Assembly (NCBI GenBank): GCA_050248955.1
Contig: JBFWRK010000026.1
Coordinates: forward strand, 1-41,929
From: JBFWRK01 sp050248955
GTDB lineage: Bacteria; Actinomycetota; Acidimicrobiia; Acidimicrobiales; Ilumatobacteraceae
DNA: 41,929 nt
Reading direction: 5' to 3'
This document shows positions 13,983-21,457 of this stretch, one piece after another (the first letter of the stretch is position 1; every line of letters starts with the position of its first letter). Both the position numbers and the translations under genes were made by a program. Below the pieces are notes generated by a model that was not told the origin of the DNA, ran no database searches, and saw only the letters and a list, made by a program, of their open reading frames with translations.

Positions 13983-14984
13983 CTTGCGCGCACGGCTCGG
14001 CGCCACCCGTGGCGGCTCGCCTTCCATCTTCGGGTAGACGGGGGGCCACGGCGCATCCTGGAGCCCGGCCGCCTGGTCGCGGGCGACGAGATCGAGCAGT
14101 GGCTCGAGTGACTGCGCCGCGTCCGTCATGTGCTCCCACGGATCGCCGCGCTCCTCGACCCGGCCGGGTACCGAGGCGATCGTCAGGTCATCGGGACGGA
14201 TGGTGGCGAGGTCGTCCCACTCGATCGGGCACGACACCGTCGCCAGATCCCGCGCCCGCACGGACCACGGCGCGAACACCGTCTTGTGCGGTGCGTTCTG
14301 GTTGAAGTCGATGAAGATGCGCGTGCCGCGCTCTTCCTTCCACCACGCGGCCGTGATGAGGTCGGGCCGGCGCCGTTCGAGCTCGCGGGCGATCGCGACG
14401 GCACCGGCGCGCACCGCGATCGAGTCCCAGCGGGGGAGGAGCGGCACGTAGACGTGCAACCCGCGCGAGCCGCTCGTCTTGATGAAGCCGACCATCCCGA
14501 GGTCGTCGAGGAGCTGGCGGACGCAGCCGGCCGTCTCCCGCACCATCTCGAAGTTCGTGCCCGGTTGCGGATCGAGGTCGATGCGCAGCTCGTCGGGATG
14601 CTCCTCGTCGGACGTGCGCACCGGCCACGAGTGGAACCCCAGGCAGCCGAGGTTCACCGCCCATAGGAGGTGGGCAAGGTCTTCGATCACGAGTGCGCGC
14701 GAGGAGGTCCCGTTCGGCGTGCTCACGATCGTCGTCGTCAGCCACTCCGGCGCGTTGTCCGGCACCCGCTTCTGGAAGAAGGAGCTCCCACCGGCCCCGT
14801 TCGGGAAGCGCTGCAGCAGCACCGGGCGGTCCTGCATCGTGCGCATCAAGGGCTCGCCGACGGCGAGGTAGTAGTTGACGAGATCGAGCTTCGTCTCACC
14901 GCGTGCCTTGAAGAAGACCTTGTCGGGGTTCGTGATCTGCACGGACCGGCCGCTCACCTCGAGGACCACTGGTGTCGGAGCCAT
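13977..14984 (-). CDS. Stand-alone LigD-type DNA primase-polymerase domain
   Basis: A 335-residue archaeo-eukaryotic primase-like polymerase (PolDom) of the kind fused in LigD and used for end filling in bacterial non-homologous end joining. Recognisable segments are ITNPDKVFFK at the N-terminus, VLLQRFPNGAGG, SSFFQKRVP, the metal-binding RIDLDPQPG (about residues 134-142), KTSGSRGLHVYVPL and IFIDFNQN-PHKTVFAPWSVR. Ligase and nuclease domains are absent, so this is a separate polymerase gene, as in several actinobacteria. ATG at 14984 (MAPTPVV) is preferred over an upstream in-frame ATG. No ku gene is visible nearby. Confidence 0.9.
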   Translation of the reverse strand: MAPTPVVLEVSGRSVQITNPDKVFFKARGETKLDLVNYYLAVGEPLMRTMQDRPVLLQRFPNGAGGSSFFQKRVPDNAPEWLTTTIVSTPNGTSSRALVIEDLAHLLWAVNLGCLGFHSWPVRTSDEEHPDELRIDLDPQPGTNFEMVRETAGCVRQLLDDLGMVGFIKTSGSRGLHVYVPLLPRWDSIAVRAGAVAIARELERRRPDLITAAWWKEERGTRIFIDFNQNAPHKTVFAPWSVRARDLATVSCPIEWDDLATIRPDDLTIASVPGRVEERGDPWEHMTDAAQSLEPLLDLVARDQAAGLQDAPWPPVYPKMEGEPPRVAPSRARKV

Positions 14985-15135
14985 GATCACGAGTCTTGCG
15001 CGCTCAGGACCGATAGGGTGGCGCACAGCGGCGGTAGTTCCTCTACCCCGCGGTCGAGTGCAGCGCTCTCAGCGCACGGTGTCGCTTCCGAGCGGACGGC
15101 CATGCATCAACGGCCACCGAAACCGGAAGGAACCC

Positions 15136-16614
15136 ATGTCACCCACCATCCCCTCGTCCAGCGCGCCGCGCCGGAACGGACGCCGCCGCCGCACGACCCC
15201 CGTCGCGCCGGCTCGCACCGAGCAACGCAACGAGAGCGGGCCCGGGCGGATCGATCTGTCGCCGTCCACCGCTCCCGTCGTGGATGCCGCCGACTTCGCC
15301 GAGCTCGGCGTGGCGCCGTCCCTCGTCGCACAGCTCACCGCGCTCGGCGTGACGAAGCCGTTCCCGATCCAGTCCGCCACCTTGCCGGACGCGCTTGCCG
15401 GCCGTGATGTCATCGGGCGCGGGAAGACCGGCAGCGGCAAGACCATCGCGTTCGCCATCCCGACCGTGACCGCGCTGTCCAGCTCCGGTCGTCGCCGCCA
15501 GCCGAAGTCGCCCCGCGCGCTCATCCTCGTGCCGACGCGCGAGCTCGCCAACCAGGTCGCCGAGACCTTCGCCCCGCTCGCGCAGGCCATGTCGCTGAAG
15601 GTCGCCACCGTCTACGGCGGCGTCGGCCAGACCCCGCAGGTGAACGCGCTGCGCTCGGGCATCGACGTGCTCGTCGCCTGCCCCGGCCGGCTGGAAGACC
15701 TCATCGCGCAACGGCACTGCCGGCTCGACCAGGTCGAGGTGACGGTGCTCGACGAGGCCGATCACATGGCTGACCTCGGGTTCCTGCCGGGCGTGAAGCG
15801 GCTGCTCGATCAGACGCCCACCAGCGCGCAGCGACTGCTGTTCTCGGCGACGCTCGACAACGGCATCGACGTCCTCGTGCGTCGCTACCTCGTCGACCCG
15901 GTCGTGCATTCCGTCGATCCGGTCGTCGCCCCTGTCGAGACGATGACGCACCACGTGCTGTCGACGTCGCTCACCGACAAGCCGTCGATCGTGCGCGAGC
16001 TCGCTGCCGGCGTCGATCGGTCGCTGCTCTTCACCCGCACGAAGCACGGCGCCAAGAAGCTCGCCAAGCAGCTCACTGCGTCGGGCATCCCGACGGTCGA
16101 GCTGCACGGCAACCTGTCGCAGAACGCTCGCGAGCGGAACCTCGAGTCCTTCTCGGCGGGCACGAGCCGTGTGCTCGTCGCGACGGACATCGCTGCTCGT
16201 GGCATCCACGTCGACGACATCGCACTCGTCGTGCACGTCGATCCGCCGGCCGAGCACAAGGCGTACCTGCACCGTTCCGGTCGCACGGCACGCGCCGGCG
16301 CCGAGGGGCTCGTCGTGACCGTCATGACACCGGACCAGGCGAGCGATGTGCGCGCCCTGGCGCGGGCGGCGGGCATCAGCCCGATCATCACGCAGGTCGC
16401 GCCGGGCCACCCGCTCCTGAGCGAGCTCGTCGGGCCCAGCGCTCCGCACGTCGCACCGCCGGTCGTCACGAACGCCCCGCCGGCTCATCGGCCCGCGCGC
16501 CGGCCGGCCGGTTCGGGTGGTGGCGCCGGTTCGGCAACGCGACCCTCGGCTCCGCGCTCGTCTGCACCGCGCTCGTCGGCCGGACGTCGGCGCAACACCG
16601 GCCGCCGCGGCTGA
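15136..16614 (+). CDS. DEAD-box ATP-dependent RNA helicase
   Basis: A 492-residue DEAD-box helicase that would unwind or remodel structured RNA. Motifs in order are Q-motif FPIQSATLPDAL, Walker A GKTGSGKT (from residue 96), PTRELANQV, DEAD (from residue 206), FSATL, VATDIAARGIHVDDI and HRSGRTARAG. The N-terminus (RRNGRRRR) and the C-terminal 40 residues (SGGGAGS, SAPRSSAGRRRN) are basic, low-complexity tails that bind RNA in related proteins. ATG at 15136 follows GGAAGGAA. It is monocistronic and converges on folP with a 12-bp gap. Confidence 0.93.
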   Translation: MSPTIPSSSAPRRNGRRRRTTPVAPARTEQRNESGPGRIDLSPSTAPVVDAADFAELGVAPSLVAQLTALGVTKPFPIQSATLPDALAGRDVIGRGKTGSGKTIAFAIPTVTALSSSGRRRQPKSPRALILVPTRELANQVAETFAPLAQAMSLKVATVYGGVGQTPQVNALRSGIDVLVACPGRLEDLIAQRHCRLDQVEVTVLDEADHMADLGFLPGVKRLLDQTPTSAQRLLFSATLDNGIDVLVRRYLVDPVVHSVDPVVAPVETMTHHVLSTSLTDKPSIVRELAAGVDRSLLFTRTKHGAKKLAKQLTASGIPTVELHGNLSQNARERNLESFSAGTSRVLVATDIAARGIHVDDIALVVHVDPPAEHKAYLHRSGRTARAGAEGLVVTVMTPDQASDVRALARAAGISPIITQVAPGHPLLSELVGPSAPHVAPPVVTNAPPAHRPARRPAGSGGGAGSATRPSAPRSSAPRSSAGRRRNTGRRG

Positions 16615-16626
16615 CCAACGCGGTTC

Positions 16627-17451
16627 TCAGGGCCTGCCGATCGCGCTCCAGACAGCGAGCGCGTCGCAGGTGCCGCGCACGTCGTGGACCCGGAGGATCC
16701 GGGCGCCACGTTCGGCCGCGACGAGCGCGCCGGCGATGCTGCCGGCATCGCGCTCTGCGATCGCGCGTCCGGTGATCGTGCCGATGAGCCCTTTGCGCGA
16801 GAGGCCGACCATCACCGGGCGTCCGAGGTCGGTCAGCGCGTCGAGGTTCCGGATCAGCGCGAGGTTGTGGGCGAAGGTCTTGCCGAAGCCGATGCCGGGA
16901 TCGATGGCGATGCGCTCGCGGGCGACGCCGGCCGACACCACCGCCGAGATGCGCTCGGTCAGGAACGTGGTCACCTCGCCGACGACGTCGTGGTAGGACG
17001 GCGCGTCCTGCATCGTCTTCGGCTCGCCCTGCATGTGCATCACGACGACTCCACAACCGGAGCCGCTCACCGCCTCGACGGCGCCGCGGGCGCGTAGCCC
17101 GTTCACGTCGTTGACGATCGATGCGCCGGCATCGATCGCGGCGACCATCACCTCCGGTTTCACCGTGTCGATCGAGACCGGGACGCCGATGTCCGACAGC
17201 GCGGCGATGACCGGAACGGCTCTGGCCAGCTCGAGCTCCGTCGGCACGGGATCAGCACCGGGACGGGTCGACTCCCCGCCGACGTCGATGATGTCCGCAC
17301 CGTCGGCGACCAGCCGGTAGGCGTGTTCCACCGCCGCGTCGACCGACTCGTGCACCCCGCCGTCGGAGAAGGAGTCCGGGGTCACGTTCACGATGCCCAT
17401 CACGCGCGGACCGTCGAACGAGAGCGAGAACTCCCCGCACTGCCAGATCAT
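16627..17451 (-). CDS. folP: Dihydropteroate synthase
   Basis: A 274-residue TIM-barrel enzyme that joins 6-hydroxymethyl-dihydropterin pyrophosphate and p-aminobenzoate in folate synthesis. Signatures are MGIVNVTPDSFSDGG near the N-terminus, DVGGESTRPGA, the IDT and NDVNG loops, IDPGIGFGKT, and VGLSRKGLIG with the substrate-binding Lys and Arg. A C-terminal RVHDVRGT completes the active site. It is the sulfonamide target in other bacteria. It lies 13 bp downstream of panB on the same strand, giving a panB-folP operon. Confidence 0.95.
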   Translation of the reverse strand: MIWQCGEFSLSFDGPRVMGIVNVTPDSFSDGGVHESVDAAVEHAYRLVADGADIIDVGGESTRPGADPVPTELELARAVPVIAALSDIGVPVSIDTVKPEVMVAAIDAGASIVNDVNGLRARGAVEAVSGSGCGVVVMHMQGEPKTMQDAPSYHDVVGEVTTFLTERISAVVSAGVARERIAIDPGIGFGKTFAHNLALIRNLDALTDLGRPVMVGLSRKGLIGTITGRAIAERDAGSIAGALVAAERGARILRVHDVRGTCDALAVWSAIGRP

Positions 17452-17464
17452 GTGACGGCCCGGC

Positions 17465-18310
17465 TCAGTCCTGGTACTCGTGCTCCGCTGCGGGATAGGC
17501 GCCGGAGTCGACCTCGGCGCGATATGCGAGCGCCGCGTCGTGCAGGGTCTGGCCGATGTTCGCGTACTGCTTGACGAACTTCGGGATCCGACCGGTCGTG
17601 AAGCCTGCCCAGTCGGTCCACACCATCAGCTGTCCGTCGCAGTGCGGGCCGGCGCCGACGCTGATGGTCGGGATCTCCAGCTCGCGCGTGACCTGGGCTG
17701 CTGCCTGTGACGGCACCATCTCGAGGACGACCGCGAACGCGCCGGCATCCTCCACCGCATGGGCGTCCTCGAGCAGTTGCGCCGCGCCTTCGCCTCGTCC
17801 CTGGATCAGGTGGCCACCGAGGCCGTGCTCGCTCTGCGGCGTGAAGCCGATGTGCGCCATGACGGGGATGCCGGCGCGGACGATGCGCTTGATCTGCTTC
17901 GCGCTGCGCTGCCCACCTTCCAGCTTCACCGCGTGCGCCTCGGTCTCCTTCATGAACCGGATCGCCGTGTGCAGCGCATCGTCCGGACCGGCCTCGTACG
18001 AACCGAACGGCATGTCCGCGATCACCAGGGCGCGCTTGGCAGCGCGCACCACGGCCCGACAGAGCGGGATGAGCTCCTCCATCGTCACCGGCAGCGTCGT
18101 GTCGTAGCCGAACACCGCGTTGCCCGCGGAGTCACCGACGAGGAGGAAGTCGATGCCCGCGCGGTCGAAGATGCTGGCTGACAGGTAGTCGTAGCTCGTC
18201 AGGCCGGTGATCTTGATGCCCTGTTCCTTGGCTCGCTGGAAGTGTCGGGTCCGGACGCGCTTCAACGCTGCATCGGGAGTGCCGCCGTAGGGCGCTTGTT
18301 CGTCGGTCAC
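17465..18310 (-). CDS. panB: 3-methyl-2-oxobutanoate hydroxymethyltransferase
   Basis: A 281-residue enzyme that makes ketopantoate from 2-oxoisovalerate using methylene-tetrahydrofolate, the first committed step of pantothenate synthesis. Motifs include TSYDYLSASIFD, the metal site VGDSAGNAVFGY, KLEGG, AHIGFTPQ and the catalytic Glu in LEMVPS. Its use of a folate cofactor makes pairing with folP sensible. The start is GTG at 18310. A -10-like TACGTT ends 6 nt upstream and no ribosome binding site is visible, suggesting leaderless translation. Confidence 0.95.
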   Translation of the reverse strand: MTDEQAPYGGTPDAALKRVRTRHFQRAKEQGIKITGLTSYDYLSASIFDRAGIDFLLVGDSAGNAVFGYDTTLPVTMEELIPLCRAVVRAAKRALVIADMPFGSYEAGPDDALHTAIRFMKETEAHAVKLEGGQRSAKQIKRIVRAGIPVMAHIGFTPQSEHGLGGHLIQGRGEGAAQLLEDAHAVEDAGAFAVVLEMVPSQAAAQVTRELEIPTISVGAGPHCDGQLMVWTDWAGFTTGRIPKFVKQYANIGQTLHDAALAYRAEVDSGAYPAAEHEYQD

Positions 18311-18322
18311 GCATCCAACGTA
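18311..18322 (-). promoter_or_regulatory. Probable leaderless promoter of panB-folP
   Basis: On the minus strand TACGTT (18322-18317) is followed by six bases and then the GTG start codon. TANNNT hexamers are the usual actinobacterial -10, and this spacing would put the transcription start at or beside the start codon. No clear -35 was seen. Confidence 0.5.
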
Positions 18323-18456
18323 GACCTCGGGAGCCCCGAAGCCCTCTATCTCCGATGCCGACGGCAGCGCGGCACGGGAGCACGCGGGCAGACCGTGGAG
18401 CGTGCGTGATCGACGGCACAGCCGGAGGCGGTCGGGATGCGGTGACAACCCGGCTA

Positions 18457-18481
18457 TGTTGAGAGCGATTCTTACTATTGA
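18457..18481. promoter_or_regulatory. AT-rich site upstream of the metal importer (possible Zur/Fur-type box)
   Basis: The stretch TGTTGAGAGCGATTCTTACTATTGA is an imperfect dyad (TGAGAGC/ATTCTTA) and includes a -10-like TACTAT (18473-18478). It lies 44 bp before the binding-protein start, where a Zur, Fur or MntR-type operator is expected. The match to any consensus is weak. Confidence 0.3.
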
Positions 18482-18524
18482 TCGAGCTCGGCACGGTTCC
18501 GTTGCCGAGGAGGGCAGGCGACGG

Positions 18525-19436
18525 ATGTCGAGACGGTCTCCAGCACCAGGTCGCGATGCCGTCAGAGCGCTGGGTGCTGTCGTGCTCGCGACCGGCCTGC
18601 TGGCGACCGCGTGCGGTGGGGAGTCGTCCGGTGGCGACTCGGACCGGCCGTCGGTCGTCGTGACGTACTCCGTGCTGGGCGCCGTCGTTCGCGACGTCGT
18701 CGGGGATGCGGCCGACGTGTCCGTGCTGATGCCGGACGGGATCGACCCGCACGACTGGGAGCCGTCCGCGAAGGACATCGAGGCGGTGTCCGGCGCCGAC
18801 CTCGTCGTCGCCAACGGCCTCCACCTCGAGCCGTCGCTCGAGGACGCGCTGGAGGAAGCCGCTGCCGACGGTGTGCCGGTCTTCTTCGCGGGCGACCACA
18901 TCGACGGGCGGATGATCGGGGACGATGGCGCCGAGGACCCACACCTGTGGATGGATCCACTGGCGATGCGCGATGTGGTGGCTGCGCTGGCGCCGGAGCT
19001 GCGCGCCGCTGGGATCGACGTCGGGGACCGCGCCATGGTGGTCGAGGCCGACCTCGAGCGTTTGAGCGCGGAGCTCGATGCGATCCTCGGATCCGTCAGT
19101 CCGGATCGGCGCGAGCTCGTGACGGGCCACGAGTCGCTCGGCTACTTCGCCGACCGCTACGGGTTCAAGCTCGTCGGCGCCGTCGTGCCGTCGGCCTCGT
19201 CGCAGGCCGAGGCCTCGGCCGGAGAGCTCGCTGCACTGAGGGAGACGATCGAGGCGACCGGCGTCGACGTGATCTTCACCGAGATCGGCGCGCCGCCCGA
19301 CGTCGTCGACGCGATCGCGTCGGAGACCGGCGCTCGGGTGGTCGAGTTGGGAACCCACAACCTGCCCGAGGACGGGACGTACCGTACGTTCATGCTGGAC
19401 ATCGCGAACCTGGTCGCGTCGGCGCTCGCCGGATGA
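18525..19436 (+). CDS. Zn/Mn ABC transporter substrate-binding lipoprotein
   Basis: A 303-residue cluster A-I (ZnuA/MntC-type) binding protein. The signal peptide ends in LLATAC with the lipidated Cys at residue 30. Metal-ligand candidates are the His in DGIDPHDWEPS, the His in DPHLWMDP and the His in TGHESLGYF; the Glu of TEIGAPP is the usual fourth position. The His-rich loop of many zinc-specific proteins is missing and replaced by a short acidic stretch (DDGAED), so manganese or zinc cannot be separated. GAGGAGGG precedes the ATG at 18525. Its stop overlaps the permease start as ATGA. Confidence 0.9.
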   Translation: MSRRSPAPGRDAVRALGAVVLATGLLATACGGESSGGDSDRPSVVVTYSVLGAVVRDVVGDAADVSVLMPDGIDPHDWEPSAKDIEAVSGADLVVANGLHLEPSLEDALEEAAADGVPVFFAGDHIDGRMIGDDGAEDPHLWMDPLAMRDVVAALAPELRAAGIDVGDRAMVVEADLERLSAELDAILGSVSPDRRELVTGHESLGYFADRYGFKLVGAVVPSASSQAEASAGELAALRETIEATGVDVIFTEIGAPPDVVDAIASETGARVVELGTHNLPEDGTYRTFMLDIANLVASALAG

Positions 19437-20287
19437 TCGCCCCCTTCCTCGACAACGAGTTCATGCAGCGCGCGCTGCTCGCCGGAGTGCTCGTCTCCAT
19501 CGCGTGTGCAGTCGTCGGCACGTACGTCGTGCTGCGCGGGCTCGCATTCATCGGCGACGCGCTCGCCCACGGTGTGCTGCCCGGCGTCGCCGGTGCGCTC
19601 CTCCTGGGCCTGCCCGGGATGGTCGGCGCCGCAGTGGGTGCGGCAGCGATGATCGGCGGCGTCGGGTTGATCACGAGCCGCTCCCGGCTGTCGTCCGACA
19701 CGGCGATCGGGCTGCTGTTCGTCGGATTGCTCGCGCTCGGCGTCGTCATGGTCTCGCGCTCCGATTCGTTCACGGGCGATCTCGTGAAGATCCTCTTCGG
19801 TGAGCTGCTCGGCATCAGCACCGCTGATCTCGTGATCCAGGCGATCGCCTCGGTCCTGGTCGTCGTCGTCGGATTGCTGCTCGCGCGGCCGTTCCTCCTG
19901 CTCTGCTTCGACCCCGATCTCGCGCAGGTGATGGGCTACCCGGCGCGCCGCTATCACAACGTGATGCTGGCGCTCATCGCAGCGACCGTGATCGTCTCGT
20001 TCCAGACCGTCGGGACGCTCCTCGTGTTCGGCATGCTCCTGGCGCCCGCCGGCGTCGGGGCGCTCGCCTCGCGCCGCGTCGGGGCGATGATGCTGATCGC
20101 CGGAGTGACCGGCGTCGTGGCGACCTATCTCGGGCTGCTCGCGTCGTACCACTTCAGATACGCGGCGGGTGCCTCGGTCGTGCTGTGCGCGGTCGCGATC
20201 TTCTTCGTCACCTTCGCCGTGACCGCGGTGCGCGACGCCCTGTCGGCCTCGGCGCCGGAGGAGCAGCCCGCCGGAGCAGCTCCGTGA
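19433..20287 (+). CDS. Zn/Mn ABC transporter permease
   Basis: A 284-residue integral membrane protein of the ZnuB/MntB (ABC-3) family with about eight hydrophobic segments. The N-terminal FLDNEFMQRALLAGVLVSIACAVVGTYV is split over a cytoplasmic lead and the first helix. Family landmarks are GLAFIGDALAHGVLPGVA and FQTVGTLLVFGMLLAPA. It overlaps both the binding-protein gene (ATGA) and the ATPase gene (GTGA), so the three products are translated together. Confidence 0.92.
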   Translation: MIAPFLDNEFMQRALLAGVLVSIACAVVGTYVVLRGLAFIGDALAHGVLPGVAGALLLGLPGMVGAAVGAAAMIGGVGLITSRSRLSSDTAIGLLFVGLLALGVVMVSRSDSFTGDLVKILFGELLGISTADLVIQAIASVLVVVVGLLLARPFLLLCFDPDLAQVMGYPARRYHNVMLALIAATVIVSFQTVGTLLVFGMLLAPAGVGALASRRVGAMMLIAGVTGVVATYLGLLASYHFRYAAGASVVLCAVAIFFVTFAVTAVRDALSASAPEEQPAGAAP

Positions 20288-21111
20288 CCGATTCCGCTGC
20301 GAGCGCACCCGACCGGCGGCCCGTGCTGGTGGCTCGGAGCATGTCGGTCGGCTACCACGGACGCGCCGTGCTGACCGGGGTCGACGCGTTCCTCGTTCCT
20401 GGTGCGTCGGTCGCGCTCGTGGGATCGAATGGTTCCGGCAAGTCCACGCTGCTGCGCACCATCGCCGGCCTGATCCCGCCCGTCGCCGGAGCGCTCGAGG
20501 TGCTGGGCGGCGAGCCGGGGAGCGCGCCGAGGGCGGTCGCCTACCTCAACCAGTTCCATGCGAGCGGGTTCGTGCTGCCGCTGCGCGCGATCGACGTCGT
20601 GCGGATGGCGCGCTTCGATCACCGCGGCCGGTTCCGACGGGAGACGGCTGAGGATCACGCGCTCGTGGACGACGCGATGCGGCGGATGCAGATCTCGCAC
20701 CTCGCCGCCCATCCGTTGCGCAGCCTGTCCGGTGGGCAGCAGCAGCGGGTCTATCTCGCACAGGTGCTCGCCCGACGGGCTCGCCTCTTGCTGCTCGACG
20801 AACCGACCGCGGGACTCGACGCCGCCGGGCGCGAGGCCTACCTCGAGGCGATGCGGGTGGAGCGCGAGCGCGGCGCCGCGCTCGTCACCTCCACCCACGA
20901 CATCGGCGAGGCGGTCGGGTGCGACCGGGTGATGCTCCTCGCTCGGCGGGTGATCGCCGAGGGTCCACCGGCGCGGGTGCTCACGCCCGAGCACCTGCTC
21001 GAGACGTTCGGCATCTCGTTCACGCGGATCGGCGACCGGCTGATCGTGAGCGAGGCCCACCACCTCCACGACGACCCGACCGCCCCGGGCCTCCCTCCCC
21101 ACCAACACTGA
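20284..21111 (+). CDS. Zn/Mn ABC transporter ATPase with a His-rich C-terminus
   Basis: A 275-residue ABC ATPase that powers the importer. Motifs are Walker A GSNGSGKST, the Q-loop region YLNQFH, signature LSGGQQQR, Walker B LLLLDEPTAG and the switch His in STHDIGEAV. GTG at 20284 overlaps the permease stop; the longer frame upstream lies inside the permease gene and is rejected. The last 20 residues contain five His plus acidic residues (EAHHLHDDP and PPHQH), which could bind metal at the cytosolic face, an inference without precedent checked here. Confidence 0.92.
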   Translation: MTDSAASAPDRRPVLVARSMSVGYHGRAVLTGVDAFLVPGASVALVGSNGSGKSTLLRTIAGLIPPVAGALEVLGGEPGSAPRAVAYLNQFHASGFVLPLRAIDVVRMARFDHRGRFRRETAEDHALVDDAMRRMQISHLAAHPLRSLSGGQQQRVYLAQVLARRARLLLLDEPTAGLDAAGREAYLEAMRVERERGAALVTSTHDIGEAVGCDRVMLLARRVIAEGPPARVLTPEHLLETFGISFTRIGDRLIVSEAHHLHDDPTAPGLPPHQH

Positions 21112-21457
21112 CCCGTCCCGCCCCGCCCCCCCGGCCCGCCCGAACGTGCCTGGGGTGAAATGAGTTCGGTGGTTGCGCGTCACGGTTGGTGACGCTGGGG
21201 CCGCCGGAGTGTGCTCGTGCGACGTCGTCATCGGACGACGAGACCCGAGCCACGCCGTTTCTCTGCTCATCGGCGTCACCAGCCCCGGTCTCTGATCGGG
21301 CGAGGTCGTTGGATGTCCGGATGGGAGCGGAGAACCGGTCGGGAGTCGTCGGCGAGCAGAGAACCCGGGGACCGTCGGTAGTGACTCGCACGCGCCTTTG
21401 TGGCGAGAATCTGCGGAACACACCATCCGGTCCTGACGACCGCAGGAGGCTCTCGCG
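21112..21457. other. Intergenic region before the acyl-CoA dehydrogenase
   Basis: No gene was found. It holds a 7-bp hairpin GCGTCAC/GTGACGC (21177-21195), a second 7-bp hairpin CGTCGTC/GACGACG with a 4-nt loop (21223-21240), and copy 1 of the four-box element (21259-21363). A ribosome binding site (AGGAGG, about 21444) serves the next gene. The hairpins could terminate the importer transcript. Confidence 0.7.
21259..21363 (-). repeat. Four-box palindromic element, copy 1
   Basis: On the minus strand the boxes are TTCTCTGCTC (21363-21354), TTCTCCGCTC (21334-21325), GATCAGAGAC (21297-21288) and GAGCAGAGAA (21268-21259). Boxes 1 and 4 are perfect reverse complements; boxes 2 and 3 pair 7 of 10. 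Start offsets are 0, 29, 66 and 95. Copy 2 at 36711-36815 has identical spacing. GCCG after box 1 and ACCGG before box 2 are also shared, whereas most of the DNA between the boxes differs. It lies 95 bp before the acyl-CoA dehydrogenase start. Confidence 0.85.

Noticed and set aside
18132..19358. A 408-codon minus-strand frame opposite the metal-binding lipoprotein
   Set aside because: Arg/Asp/His-rich with no domain; the lipoprotein has a signal peptide and metal ligands.
20185..20283. Upstream extension of the metal-importer ATPase
   Set aside because: It lies inside the permease gene, and the GTGA overlap at 20284 is the better start.
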